From NCBI GenBank assembly GCA_023393635.1, contig JAEWKT010000048.1, forward strand, positions 41,594 to 105,593: a stretch of 64,000 nt of DNA, given 5' to 3'. The DNA is from Pseudomonadota bacterium (GTDB taxonomy: Bacteria; Pseudomonadota; Gammaproteobacteria; Pseudomonadales; Moraxellaceae). The notes under the pieces were generated by a model, which saw only the letters and a list, made by a program, of their open reading frames with translations, was not told the origin of the DNA and did no database searches. The position numbers and the translations under genes are program-made. Shown piece by piece: positions 17,314 through 26,665 of the stretch. How positions within the stretch are numbered: the stretch's first letter is position 1; every line of letters starts with the position of its first letter.

Positions 17314-18093
17314 ATGGCCGCTTTTAATGTTGAGAAAATTACTCACGTTCACCACTGGAATGACACGTTATTTAGCTTTAAAACCACGCGCGATGCGGGC
17401 TTACGCTTTAAGAATGGTCAATTTGTGATGATTGGCTTGGAAGTAAACGGTAAACCACTCATGCGTGCTTATTCTATTGCCAGTGCAAACTACGAAGAAG
17501 AATTAGAATTTTATTCAATTAAAGTACCAAATGGCCCATTGACGTCAATTTTGCAAAAAGTCCAGGTGGGCGATGAGATTTTAATTAGTAAAAAGCCAAC
17601 AGGCACACTGGTACATGATGATTTGCTACCTGGCAAAAACTTGTATTTGTTGTCTAGTGGCACAGGTTTAGCTCCATTTGTGGCGTTGATCCGTGACCCA
17701 GAAACCTATGAAAAATATGAAAAAGTAATTTTGGTACATGGCACGCGTTTTGTGAGCGAACTGGCCTATCAGGATTTAATTGAAAATGAGTTGCCTAACC
17801 ACGAATTTTTTCAGGAATTAGGGATTCAGGATAAATTAATTTACTACCCAACTGTTACCCGTGAGCCATTTAAGAACCAGGGCCGTCTCACCACCTTAAT
17901 TGAAAATGGCAAATTGTTTGAGGATATTGGCCTGCCGCGCTTTAACCCAGAAACTGACCGTGCCATGCTGTGTGGTAGCCCTGCATTTTTAAAAGACGTG
18001 TGTGCATTGCTTGATGCGCATGGCTTAAAAGAATCTCCACGTATGGGCGTGATGGGTGATTATGTGATTGAGCGTGCGTTTGTTGAGAAGTAA
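17314..18093 (+). CDS. fpr: Ferredoxin--NADP reductase
   Basis: A 259-residue FAD enzyme that passes electrons between NADPH and ferredoxin or flavodoxin. The FAD-binding RAYSIAS (about residues 51-57) lies in the N-terminal barrel. The NADP-binding part has SSGTGLAPF and MLCGSPAFLKDV, and the protein ends in the short-type tail YVIERAFVEK. It is followed by a perfect terminator. Confidence 0.93.
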   Translation: MAAFNVEKITHVHHWNDTLFSFKTTRDAGLRFKNGQFVMIGLEVNGKPLMRAYSIASANYEEELEFYSIKVPNGPLTSILQKVQVGDEILISKKPTGTLVHDDLLPGKNLYLLSSGTGLAPFVALIRDPETYEKYEKVILVHGTRFVSELAYQDLIENELPNHEFFQELGIQDKLIYYPTVTREPFKNQGRLTTLIENGKLFEDIGLPRFNPETDRAMLCGSPAFLKDVCALLDAHGLKESPRMGVMGDYVIERAFVEK

Positions 18094-18113
18094 TACGCTA
18101 AATCATTAAACAC

Positions 18114-18150
18114 AAAAGAGGCTGTGATATATGTCATCACAGCCTCTTTT
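18114..18150. terminator. Terminator between fpr and the yidB-like gene
   Basis: AAAAGAGGCTGTGAT pairs with ATCACAGCCTCTTTT around a 7-nt loop, a 15-bp perfect stem. It serves both converging genes. Confidence 0.9.
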
Positions 18151-18205
18151 ATGTAAAAGGAAAAAAACTGTATATAAAAATATATTTAATAAAGAGCTGG
18201 CGATG

Positions 18206-18826
18206 TTAAAACTTTAAACCACCCAGCATGTTCATGACGTTTTGAATTTGATTGGTTGAGCCATTGCCCTTTACTTGGCCATTGGCAGTAATGGCATCTA
18301 CCATTTGTGGCAATATGCTTGCAATGGTGTTGTAAACTTCGCTTTTTGAGGTATGGGCCTGACTCGCTACCTGTTCAATGTCCTGGTCACTAAATACCTT
18401 AGATATTTTTGATGGATCAACAGGTTCATTATTGCCATTAGATACCCAGGATTGTGCCTCTTGTCCCAAGCCTGATTGAGTTAATACCTTAATCGCGTTA
18501 TGAAAGCCGCCTTGCTTTTGAATCCACGCTAAAATAAATGGCACCAGCACCACCAATAGTTTGGCTTGACCACCCATACCATGCGCCTGACTTTGCTGAG
18601 GCCGCTGCGGCATTTGTTGCGCTGTGTTCTGGCCATTTAATCCGCCTAATACTGAACCTAGCATGCCGCCCAAATTTCCTGAGGCCTGATTATTTTGTCC
18701 GTTTAATAATCCACCCAATATATTACCCAAGCCACCCAGTCCGTCATTACTGTTATTGGTTCGCCCATTACTGTTAGTCATGGCATTGACCACTAGGCCC
18801 TGAATTAAATTAGTTAAATTGCTCAT
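18206..18826 (-). CDS. YidB-like DUF937 protein
   Basis: A 206-residue protein with a Gly/Asn/Gln-rich N-terminal half (GGLGNILGGLLNGQNNQ) and a C-terminal DUF937 helical domain (VFSDQDIEQVASQAHTSKSEV, ILPQMVDAITANGQV). YidB-like proteins are of unknown function. The hydrophobic stretch LLVVLVPFILAWIQ at about residues 90-103 is part of the helical domain. AGG lies before the ATG. The gene stands alone. Confidence 0.75.
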   Translation of the reverse strand: MSNLTNLIQGLVVNAMTNSNGRTNNSNDGLGGLGNILGGLLNGQNNQASGNLGGMLGSVLGGLNGQNTAQQMPQRPQQSQAHGMGGQAKLLVVLVPFILAWIQKQGGFHNAIKVLTQSGLGQEAQSWVSNGNNEPVDPSKISKVFSDQDIEQVASQAHTSKSEVYNTIASILPQMVDAITANGQVKGNGSTNQIQNVMNMLGGLKF

Positions 18827-19036
18827 ATGATGACCTATTTATAATTAAGAATATTCTTTTATCATGTAAGTCTTGAGTATTTGGAAACAAGTCAAACCCT
18901 GTATGGTTTTACTATAGGACAAGTTACTCACATTATTTTTATAAAGGATTTTGTGCGTCTTTCAATGCACTTTAGATTGTATCGTTAAGTTATTTTTATT
19001 GATGCGACGCAATTGATGTGAACGGAAATAAAAAAA

Positions 19037-19064
19037 TCCGCTTCCTTACTAGCAAGAAAGCGGA
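19037..19064 (-). terminator. Hairpin with U-tail after the small ORF
   Basis: TCCGCTT (19037-19043) pairs with AAGCGGA (19058-19064), with an inner CTT/AAG pairing. On the minus strand it is followed by TTTTTTTATTT. It sits 12 bp beyond the stop of the 42-codon ORF, which suggests a real short transcript. Confidence 0.6.
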
Positions 19065-19076
19065 GTAAGAGAGGTT

Positions 19077-19205
19077 TTAGGTCATTATTTTTATTTTAGT
19101 TCTTCTTGTTGTTATCGCTGCTTTAATGACAGCTTTTTTCAGGCAACTCTTAATCACTTCTTGACCACTTAGGTGCTGACACACTTTTTTAGCCATGCTG
19201 ACCAT
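19077..19205 (-). CDS. Candidate small basic peptide, 42 residues
   Basis: ATG at 19205 (a second ATG is three codons later) reads to a TAA at 19077. The peptide is strongly basic, with LKKAVIKAAITTRRTKIKI near its end, and has two cysteines. GGA lies five bases before the ATG, and a terminator hairpin follows. The frame stays open about 11 codons further upstream without an ATG, so it could be the tail of a decayed gene. No family was recognised. Confidence 0.3.
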   Translation of the reverse strand: MVSMAKKVCQHLSGQEVIKSCLKKAVIKAAITTRRTKIKIMT

Positions 19206-19476
19206 ATATTCCAAGGCGGTATTGGTGTCATCCCATTTTTAGTGTCATCCTAGTTAGGGGTTTTTAAGCCACCATCTGGATTGATTCATCGCCTAAAATA
19301 GGCGTTTGAATAAAAGGTTTTGCATAATCATGTTAGATTTCCCCACCGTATGATAAAAAAATCATAGATTTTCCCGTGGCTTAGCCAAATGAGAAGCCAA
19401 GACTCTTTAATGGTGTTTTATTGGCAAGACATCATAACTTTGCTTTTCTTGACGCATTGTGCAAATAAATTAAAGA

Positions 19477-19489
19477 TGAATCAAACTCA
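19477..19489 (+). promoter_or_regulatory. Possible MetR box upstream of metR
   Basis: TGAATCAAACTCA differs at one position from the MetR consensus TGAANNNNNTTCA and lies about 100 bp before the metR start. Autoregulation is known for MetR. A single near match is weak evidence. Confidence 0.25.
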
Positions 19490-19590
19490 TATTTTTCATG
19501 ATAAAATGAATTTTATTAAACCATGATTTTCTTAGCCCAGAGTTCTATTAGCTTAGAAACTTATTGAGCAGCTATGTTGAGCAACTACTT

Positions 19591-20493
19591 ATGCTAGAAC
19601 TACGTCATTTAAAAACGTTGCAAGCCTTACGTGAATATGGTTCTTTGGTTGGCGCTGCCGAGCGAATTCACGTTACGCCCTCTGCGCTATCGCATCAATT
19701 ACGTGAACTTGAACAATGGCTTGGTTTAAGTGTGGTTAGTCGCAAAAGCCGTCCCTTACAATTTTCGCCTGCTGGATTACGTTTGCTTGAGCTGGCTGAT
19801 CACGTGTTGCCTCTGGTGCAGCAAGCCCGTGCCGACTTAACCCGTATTGCACACGGCCAAACGGGGCGCTTGTTATTGGCGTCCGAATGTCACAGCTGTT
19901 TTGATTGGTTGATGCCTGTGCTCAACCAGTATCGGCAAGCTTTTCCTGATGTTGACCTGGATTTTGCCAACGGATTTGAACCCGAACCGCACCAGCAATT
20001 ACAGCAAGGTGAAATTGATTTACTGATTACTGCCGATGCGCTACCCCTTGAAGGGCTGGCCTATCAGCCAGTATTTGATTATGAGTCACGTTTGGTGATG
20101 TCACCGCAGCATGCTTTAGTACAAAAAACAGAAATTACCGCACAGGATATTGCCGCCCAAACCTTAATTGCCTACCCTGTCGAACCGCATCGCCTAGATA
20201 TCATTGCAGGCTTTTTGTCCTTACATCAATTGCAGCCAAATCATATTCGTACCACTGAACTGACGCCAATGCTGATTCAACTGGTGGCCAGTGGACGCGG
20301 TATTGCTGCACTGCCTGACTGGGTAGTCAAAGACTATGAACAAAAAGGCTGGGTAAGTAGCCGCCGTGTGCCTAATGGTGAACCAGATGGCTTAAGACGT
20401 ACTTTATATGCCGCGTATCGTAAGGATGATATTAAAAAGGCGTTTATCGAAGGCTTTTTAGATCAGCTTAAATTGTTTTCCAGGCAACGATAG
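19591..20493 (+). CDS. metR: LysR-family regulator MetR
   Basis: MetR activates methionine genes such as metE and metH, with homocysteine as co-activator. The 300-residue product follows E. coli MetR closely: LRHLKTLQALREYGSL in the winged HTH, then SECHSCFDWLMPVL, FDYESRLVMSP and GIAALPDWVV in the ligand domain. ATG at 19591 is chosen because it matches the known N-terminus; a TTG nine codons upstream is unlikely. No metE lies beside it in this window. Confidence 0.88.
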   Translation: MLELRHLKTLQALREYGSLVGAAERIHVTPSALSHQLRELEQWLGLSVVSRKSRPLQFSPAGLRLLELADHVLPLVQQARADLTRIAHGQTGRLLLASECHSCFDWLMPVLNQYRQAFPDVDLDFANGFEPEPHQQLQQGEIDLLITADALPLEGLAYQPVFDYESRLVMSPQHALVQKTEITAQDIAAQTLIAYPVEPHRLDIIAGFLSLHQLQPNHIRTTELTPMLIQLVASGRGIAALPDWVVKDYEQKGWVSSRRVPNGEPDGLRRTLYAAYRKDDIKKAFIEGFLDQLKLFSRQR

Positions 20494-20533
20494 GTAGGTT
20501 TTTTTGACAGCGCATCTATGTTTGAACTACGCA

Positions 20534-20547
20534 TTTCATGTATGAAA
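20534..20547. repeat. Palindrome downstream of metR
   Basis: TTTCAT-GT-ATGAAA, with further partial pairing outside (GC on each side). It may be an operator for the AraC-type gene or a weak hairpin; nothing decides between these. Confidence 0.3.
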
Positions 20548-20773
20548 CGCTCACAGACTCACCTATTTTAAATGCTAAAAAACAGACTAAAACGTTAAAT
20601 GAATCAAAGTAATTGCAAAAATAAAGGAGGTTAATACTGTTAAACCATCACAATTAACAGACTTTTAACGCGCTTTGTCCTACAATGTATAGTAGCACTG
20701 ATGCTTTTTGCCATTGACCCAAATTTTGCGTACTGGCATGTTTTGCAATGTATATTATATCAATGGATGTTAC

Positions 20774-21799
20774 ATGACCGTATCCAACACCCGCTTAGAG
20801 CATGGTTTGCCTGGTGTATACGGCCTATTATTATTAGAAGTCGTATCGCGTTTTGGAGTTAGTGAACAAACGTTGTTCGCACCTTTTAACTTTACTAGCG
20901 AGCAACTGGCTGATCCTGCTGTGCGTATTTCCTTACCTAAAGCCAATGATTTATTCAAACACGCCATGACGCTCACTGGTGAAGACAGCTTGGGTTATCA
21001 GCTTGGCACGCAAATGCGTATTTCTATTCATGGTTTTATTGGCTATGCCATTATGAGTGCTTCAAATGTAGCCGAAGCCTTGATGCTTGCCTCACGTTTT
21101 ATTCATATTCGCGCGCCCTTTATGTACTTGCATTTTTCTACCATGCAGCCCAAAGCACGCATTCAGCTCATCTGTGATGATCTTGACCTGGAACCACTTC
21201 GTCAGGAGGTGCTTATTGCTTTAACTGTGGGTATTTTAACCATGGGTAAGGCAATCACTGGACAGGATTTATTTGCTGATATTGAGTGTGATTTTCCAGA
21301 ACCTGCAGGTTTTGAGAAATATAAAAAACTCATTAGTGCCAATATTAAATTTAACCAGCCTCATCTGGTGGCCTATTTTGATAAAAGTTATTTAAGCCTG
21401 CCTTTGGTCAATGCTGACCCGATTGCCAGTCAAATTGCCATCAACCAGTGCGAAGCTGAACTATCTGCGCTTGGTGAGCGTAAACGTGTTGCCATGCGGG
21501 TACGTGACCTCATCATGCAATCTACCGAACGCTACCCCAGCATAGACACCATTGCAGAACTTTTACACATGTCTGACCGAACCCTAAAACGGCAACTGGC
21601 CGCAGAAGGAACATCTTATTCTAACGTGGTGGATGAGTTGCGTTATCGTCATGCCGTATCGTTGCTCTCACGCTCGGACTTTAGCCTTGAGCAAATCTCT
21701 GATGAACTTGGCTACTCTGACGTCGGAAATTTTACCCGAGCTTTTAAACGCTGGACAGGCAGGACACCAGGGAATTGGCGTAAAGACCCTTATTTATAA
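20774..21799 (+). CDS. AraC-family transcriptional regulator
   Basis: A 341-residue regulator with an N-terminal ligand-binding domain of the arabinose-binding-like type (about residues 20-200). The AraC double HTH is at the C-terminus: IAELLHMSDRTLKRQLAAEG and ISDELGYSDVGNFTRAFKRW, ending TGRTPGNWRK. Overall layout resembles OruR/ArgR-like regulators of pseudomonads, but the effector is unknown. ATG at 20774 (MTVSNTRLEHG) is preferred over a TTG 22 codons earlier. No likely target operon is adjacent. Confidence 0.85.
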   Translation: MTVSNTRLEHGLPGVYGLLLLEVVSRFGVSEQTLFAPFNFTSEQLADPAVRISLPKANDLFKHAMTLTGEDSLGYQLGTQMRISIHGFIGYAIMSASNVAEALMLASRFIHIRAPFMYLHFSTMQPKARIQLICDDLDLEPLRQEVLIALTVGILTMGKAITGQDLFADIECDFPEPAGFEKYKKLISANIKFNQPHLVAYFDKSYLSLPLVNADPIASQIAINQCEAELSALGERKRVAMRVRDLIMQSTERYPSIDTIAELLHMSDRTLKRQLAAEGTSYSNVVDELRYRHAVSLLSRSDFSLEQISDELGYSDVGNFTRAFKRWTGRTPGNWRKDPYL

Positions 21800-21828
21800 A
21801 ATTTTATCTATCTGATGCTTACTATAAA

Positions 21829-21865
21829 CTGCCGCGCTTCAACATACATTATAAAAGCGCAGCAG
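21829..21865. terminator. Possible terminator between the AraC-type gene and the helicase
   Basis: CTGC-c-GCGCTT pairs with AAGCGC-a-GCAG with one mismatch and a 15-nt loop. It sits between two convergent genes but lacks a clear U-tract. Confidence 0.35.
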
Positions 21866-21899
21866 GCTTACAGCGCACTGCTATTTATTCCACAACTAT

Positions 21900-23627
21900 T
21901 TACTCTACAAAAATCAGCGTCAAACGAATATCGTTGTAACTGTATTCTCCATTTAATGCCTCTACCAATGCACGTAATCGTATACTGCCATTATCATTAA
22001 AATGTTCAGGTAAGGCTTCTTTTTTAATTTTACGATACGCTTTTCTCACCGCTTTAATTTGTCCTGAATCAGGTTTAATGCGATCCAAATCAATTTTGCT
22101 ATCCTGACGTGATAGTTTGTCCAAATGATTGATGACTGTGGCTTGAGTAAGCTCACGTTCTAGCGCAATTTCATCGATATGCATGCCTTTATTATACAGG
22201 GCTAAGGTTTGCTCTAACGTATCTTTGGAGGGCGTATCTTTGCCACCAGAAGCAGCACTTTTGTTTAAGCGTTTTTCCTGCCTGGCGATTTCTGCCTGAC
22301 TTATGGTGCCACCGCATAATTTTACAAAATTGTCATGCTGGGTACTGGCATCCTTATCTTTCCATGCTTGTTCGGCATCACCAGATAACTCCTGAAAACG
22401 CTGATCGGCTTTCATGGCCAGCGAATCCAGCTCTAATGCAGCCTGATTTAAGCCTAACAATCGCAGCCCTGTTAGTGACTTTAAACGCGATAAAGCCACA
22501 TAGCCCTGACCTTTTTCAAAGGTATTGCTTAGGTCAACTTCAGCGGCCTCTAGCGTCATGCCCTGACTTTTATGCACGGTAATGGCCCAGGCATGGCGTA
22601 ATGGCAGCTGCTTAAAACTGGCAATGGCTTTACCTTGCTCGTTTTCAATTGACCACTCTGTAGGCTCAACCACCAGCATGGTGCCATCGCGTAACTTAAT
22701 TTGTGGCAACTCGCCATATTCATCGTCTTTAACAAAGCTCATCACTTCGCCCAAAGTGCCGTTAATATAGCCTTCTTCAAAGTTGTTTTTTACAAACATC
22801 ACTTTGGCAGATTTTTTTAACACTAAACTTTCAGGTGCGCGAACTGAACTGGTCAGTGTCATCAGCAGTTTTTCATTCCCTTTGGTTTGGGCATTAAAGG
22901 TATGTTCTTTATTTTTAATGGCTAGTAGGTGTTGCTCGTTAATTTGGTCAACATCGGCATTATGAGTAAACAGGCGAGTAATATCTGCTTCCAGATTATT
23001 GTTTTTGGTATCTAGCAGCAATTGCCTACTGGTATTGCTTACTTGCCCTGCCCTGATTTGATTAAGAATCTGGTCGAGTTGATTGTCATCCTGGCGGTGC
23101 TGCTCGGTTAAATAGCACACATTAAATTTGGCTTCAATCCAGGCATCAGACATAAAGGCAAACTTATCCCGATTGGTTTCGCCATTTTTGCCAACGGGTG
23201 GTAACTGAAAAAAATCACCTGCCACAATGATCTGCATGCCACCAAACGGCTGGTCGCTCTCTTTAAAATACTTTAATACCTGATTGACCAGATTTAATTG
23301 TCGCGCATGCAGCATTGAAATTTCATCAATAATTAATACCTTGGCTTTTTCGATATGATCGCGCAGGTATTTACGCTCTTTCAGGTTTTTTAAATCGCTA
23401 TCGCTGAGCTGGTCTTTAATGCCAATGCCTGCCCAGGTATGAATGGTCATACCGTTCATATGTGTGGCAGCAATACCCGTTGATGCGGTGACGGCCACAG
23501 GGACTTTACGTACTTTTAAATAATGAATGTATTGTGTCAGGGTATATGTTTTGCCTGCACCTGCCGAACCTGTTAAAAATACATTTTGGCCCGATTTAAG
23601 AATATTTAACGCAGTTGCTTGATTCAT
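21900..23627 (-). CDS. PIF1-like helicase with C-terminal HTH
   Basis: A 575-residue superfamily 1B helicase. Walker A is GSAGAGKTYT (about residues 20-29), Walker B is IIDEISML, and later motifs are AGDFFQLPPVG and AITVHKSQGMTLEAAEVD followed by GYVALSRLKSL. The C-terminal 150 residues carry a helix-turn-helix (TLALYNKGMHIDEIALEREL) as seen in the HTH_40 tail of RecQ- and PIF1-type proteins. PIF1 relatives unwind DNA, including G-quadruplex and RNA-DNA hybrids; the cellular role here is not known. It follows the PlsC-like gene by about 150 bp on the same strand. Confidence 0.85.
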   Translation of the reverse strand: MNQATALNILKSGQNVFLTGSAGAGKTYTLTQYIHYLKVRKVPVAVTASTGIAATHMNGMTIHTWAGIGIKDQLSDSDLKNLKERKYLRDHIEKAKVLIIDEISMLHARQLNLVNQVLKYFKESDQPFGGMQIIVAGDFFQLPPVGKNGETNRDKFAFMSDAWIEAKFNVCYLTEQHRQDDNQLDQILNQIRAGQVSNTSRQLLLDTKNNNLEADITRLFTHNADVDQINEQHLLAIKNKEHTFNAQTKGNEKLLMTLTSSVRAPESLVLKKSAKVMFVKNNFEEGYINGTLGEVMSFVKDDEYGELPQIKLRDGTMLVVEPTEWSIENEQGKAIASFKQLPLRHAWAITVHKSQGMTLEAAEVDLSNTFEKGQGYVALSRLKSLTGLRLLGLNQAALELDSLAMKADQRFQELSGDAEQAWKDKDASTQHDNFVKLCGGTISQAEIARQEKRLNKSAASGGKDTPSKDTLEQTLALYNKGMHIDEIALERELTQATVINHLDKLSRQDSKIDLDRIKPDSGQIKAVRKAYRKIKKEALPEHFNDNGSIRLRALVEALNGEYSYNDIRLTLIFVE

Positions 23628-23774
23628 AATAAATTACACGGCTGAGTGCAGCCAAAATATCAATTGTTTTTAAGAATGCTATTTTATCAAATTTTGAAGG
23701 TAAAAAACGCCTTGCTTACAAAGCGCTTATGAAGCTTTTTAATAAAAATCAGTTATTTTGGTTAATGCTTTGAT

Positions 23775-24323
23775 TTACTGAGGGATAACGACATCAAGAC
23801 CTTTTTCTTTATAAAGACGCCTGATCTCCTGTAAATCTTTATTGAGATCAGTTGGCATAATCCTGGCAAAAATCCCACCAGTTTTGGTCGCAGGATTAGA
23901 ATACATTAATACAATCGGCACATTGGCTTGCTTGGCAATATGCCAGAATCCAGTACGAATGGGCTTGCGAGCTTCACCGTCCTTAGCACGCGTACTTTCT
24001 GGTGCAATGACCAAAGTAAATTTATCCCGTTTGGCAAATTCCTCGGCCATTTGGCTCACAATGTCCTTAGAAGCAAGTCGGTCTACTGGAATTCCGCCAA
24101 TCGCTTCCATAAGCGGTTTTAATGGCCCTTTAAACAGTTCTTTTTTAATTAATGTATGGATGTTTATTCCCAGAATCTGAAATAAAGCAATTGCAAAAAT
24201 GCCATCACGGTTTGAGGTGTGCTCAAAACCAATGACCACCTGCTTATCGGATAGCACAGACGGATCATTATGATAAGTCCAGCCATACAGCTTAAATACT
24301 GCATTACCCAGAAATTTGCGCAT
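23775..24323 (-). CDS. PlsC-type acyltransferase
   Basis: A 182-residue protein of the lysophospholipid/1-acylglycerol-3-phosphate acyltransferase superfamily. The catalytic HX4D is HTSNRD (about residues 34-39); block II is absent or weak, block III is GGIPVDR and block IV is APESTR. It has no N-terminal membrane helix and is shorter than PlsC (about 245 residues), so it belongs to the short soluble-looking subgroup. The acyl donor and acceptor are unknown. Confidence 0.8.
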   Translation of the reverse strand: MRKFLGNAVFKLYGWTYHNDPSVLSDKQVVIGFEHTSNRDGIFAIALFQILGINIHTLIKKELFKGPLKPLMEAIGGIPVDRLASKDIVSQMAEEFAKRDKFTLVIAPESTRAKDGEARKPIRTGFWHIAKQANVPIVLMYSNPATKTGGIFARIMPTDLNKDLQEIRRLYKEKGLDVVIPQ

Positions 24324-24337
24324 TTTTAAACCTGAAA

Positions 24338-24374
24338 ATAAAAAGGATATTAAGGCTATTTAAACTCAATATCC
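24338..24374 (-). terminator. Terminator after tyrA-aroA
   Basis: Minus strand: GGATATT, a 16-nt loop, then AATATCC followed by TTTTTATTTT. It lies 12 bp beyond the aroA stop and closes the aromatic operon. Confidence 0.65.
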
Positions 24375-24385
24375 CTATTTATGCA

Positions 24386-26665
24386 TTAGCCTAATGATTG
24401 AACATTAAGTTGCAAGCCTGCCTGCTTTGCCAATTGGGTAAAGTTAGGAAAGCTGGTGGCTACAGTTTCTGTACCAGAAATCACAATATTGTCAGCGGCC
24501 CGTAAGCCTGCCATGGCAAAGCTCATAGCAATACGGTGATCATGATGGCTTTCTATTTCACCACCGCCAAATACAGCTGACCAATCACCTGCTGACCCTT
24601 TACCTTGAATAATAATGCCATCTTCGGTTGGCGTGCAATCAACTCCAAGGGTTTTAAGACCATCGGCCATGACCTGAATACGGTCAGATTCTTTAACCCG
24701 AAGCTCAGCCGCGCCAGTGAGCACCGTCTGGCCAGTAGCACAAGCTGCGGCTATAAAAATAGCTGGGAATTCATCAATTGCCAGCGGCACCTGATCCTCA
24801 GGAATATGAATACCCTTTAATTGACTGGCACGAATGCGAATATCTGCAATTGGCTCACCGCCTGCCATTTTTTCATTCGATAGACTAATGTCCGCACCCA
24901 TTTGCTTTAGAATTTCAATAATGCCCGTGCGTGTGGGATTGATTCCTACTTGCTCCAGGGTAATATCAGAGTCCTTGGCAATACATGCTGCCACCATAAA
25001 AAACGCCGCCGAAGAAATATCCGCAGGCACCTGAATATGCGTACCTGTTAAAGTGCCGCCACCTGTTAAGCTAATGGTGTTCGCGTCGGTTTTCACTTCA
25101 TAGCCAAAAGCACGTAGCATGCGCTCGCTATGATCACGGGTTGGTTCTGGTTCAGTAACAGAGGTGGTGCCCTGCGCCCAAAGGCCAGCCAGCAAGATAC
25201 CTGATTTTACCTGTGCAGATGCCATGGGCAAATCATAGTGAATACCCTTTAACTGCTGGTTGCCAGTAATGCTTAATGGCGGTGTGCCGCGCTCGCCCGT
25301 AGACTGAATCTTGGCACCCATTAAACGTAAGGGCTTGGCGATACGCTCCATGGGTCGCTTGGTGAGTGAAGGGTCACCCGTCATGACACTGTCAAACGCT
25401 TGCGCGGATAATAAGCCAGCAAGCAAACGCATACTGGTGCCAGAATTGCCCATGTACAATGCACCTGCAGGCTCTTTTAAACCATTCAAGCCCACACCAT
25501 GAATCGTCACTTCACCATTTTTTGGCCCGTCAATATTCACACCCATATCACGAAATGCTTGCAAAGTAGCCAGCGCATCTTCGCCTTCTAAAAAACCTGT
25601 CACATGAGTAGTACCTGTGGCCAATGCACCCAGCATAATAGAACGGTGCGATACCGATTTATCACCAGCTACCGTAAACGTGCCAGATAACGTACCACCA
25701 GGCTGAACTATAAATTGTTGGGTCATGTTGCTACTCATGCGTTGATTTTCCAAATAAGGGGTTTTTGCCAACATATGGCTAAAATGCTGCCGTGCAGACT
25801 GGGCGCGGCCTAATAAACCAATTAATTGCTCTGATTGTTCTTGCGCAATAATTTGCTTTAGCGCGCTAAGTTGCTGCTCAAAACTGTCTATGGCAGCAAG
25901 CAATGCAGGCTTATTGGCCAAGAAAATATCATGCCACATTTGCGGATCACTGGCAGCAATACGGCTAAAATCGCGTAAGCCACCCGCTGCATAACGAAAA
26001 ATATCCAGATTATTACGGCTAGATGCTAGCTGCTCAATTAAGTTAAACGCCAGCAAGTGTGGCAAATGGCTGGTTTGTGCCAACACTTCATCATGCTCGT
26101 CCACACTCATGCAAATCACTTCAGCCTGCGTGGTCTGCCATAGTTGTGTCAGCTTTTGAACTGCACTGGCACTGCTACTTGGTAGCGGTGTTAAAATGAC
26201 TTTATGCTGGGCAAATAAATCCGCGCGGCCAGCATGCACACCAGTGTACTCACTGCCTGCTATGGGATGACCTGGCACAAATCCAGCTGGTAATTGCGCC
26301 CCAAAAACTGCTTTTGCCGCCTCAACCACATTACCTTTGGTGCTGCCCACATCGCTAATAATGGCATCAGGTTTTAATACAGAAGCAATGTCTTGCAGCA
26401 CTTTTTGCGTGGCGCGTACTGGCAAGGCTAGCATAATTAAATCCGCACCTTGCGCCGCTTCTGCTGGATTACTAAAACCTGCATCAATTAAGCCCAATGC
26501 CATCGCATCATTTAAGGTTTGGCTTGAGCGTGTGCTGGCTACAATAATACGTGCCAGTTTTTTGTCACGCATGACACGGCATAAGCTTGAGCCAATTAAA
26601 CCCAAACCAATAAAGGCAACTTTTTCAAATAAAAAGGCAGGCTCGGTGCTGGCTGGCTGGCTCAT
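24386..26665 (-). CDS. tyrA-aroA: Fused prephenate dehydrogenase / EPSP synthase (TyrA-AroA)
   Basis: A natural fusion of two steps in aromatic amino acid synthesis. Residues about 1-300 form a prephenate dehydrogenase with the NAD site GLGLIGSSLCR and the GHPIAGSEYTGV motif. From about residue 312 comes 3-phosphoshikimate 1-carboxyvinyltransferase, with AGDKSVSHRSI, YMGNSGTSMRLLAGLL and FPAIFIAAACA. The fusion is known from Acinetobacter and Pseudomonas relatives. The true start is the ATG at 26665, which shares its A with the hisC stop (TGATG), so translation is probably coupled. The upstream TTG is not needed. Confidence 0.93.
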   Translation of the reverse strand: MSQPASTEPAFLFEKVAFIGLGLIGSSLCRVMRDKKLARIIVASTRSSQTLNDAMALGLIDAGFSNPAEAAQGADLIMLALPVRATQKVLQDIASVLKPDAIISDVGSTKGNVVEAAKAVFGAQLPAGFVPGHPIAGSEYTGVHAGRADLFAQHKVILTPLPSSSASAVQKLTQLWQTTQAEVICMSVDEHDEVLAQTSHLPHLLAFNLIEQLASSRNNLDIFRYAAGGLRDFSRIAASDPQMWHDIFLANKPALLAAIDSFEQQLSALKQIIAQEQSEQLIGLLGRAQSARQHFSHMLAKTPYLENQRMSSNMTQQFIVQPGGTLSGTFTVAGDKSVSHRSIMLGALATGTTHVTGFLEGEDALATLQAFRDMGVNIDGPKNGEVTIHGVGLNGLKEPAGALYMGNSGTSMRLLAGLLSAQAFDSVMTGDPSLTKRPMERIAKPLRLMGAKIQSTGERGTPPLSITGNQQLKGIHYDLPMASAQVKSGILLAGLWAQGTTSVTEPEPTRDHSERMLRAFGYEVKTDANTISLTGGGTLTGTHIQVPADISSAAFFMVAACIAKDSDITLEQVGINPTRTGIIEILKQMGADISLSNEKMAGGEPIADIRIRASQLKGIHIPEDQVPLAIDEFPAIFIAAACATGQTVLTGAAELRVKESDRIQVMADGLKTLGVDCTPTEDGIIIQGKGSAGDWSAVFGGGEIESHHDHRIAMSFAMAGLRAADNIVISGTETVATSFPNFTQLAKQAGLQLNVQSLG

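Larger units (their letters stand above)
18827..19590. other. 764-bp region before metR, mostly non-coding
   Basis: The longest gap outside the CRISPR locus. It contains a candidate 42-codon ORF with its own hairpin on the minus strand (19037-19205), a GTGTCATCC direct repeat at 19225-19233 and 19242-19250, and a MetR-like box near 19477. Short open frames with protein-like wording flank the direct repeat, which may be remains of a decayed gene. No transposase remnant was recognised. Confidence 0.5.

Noticed and set aside
20624..20640. A perfect AAGGAGG with no gene behind it
   Set aside because: No ATG, GTG or TTG lies at a usable distance; only a seven-codon CTG frame is there, so it is treated as chance.
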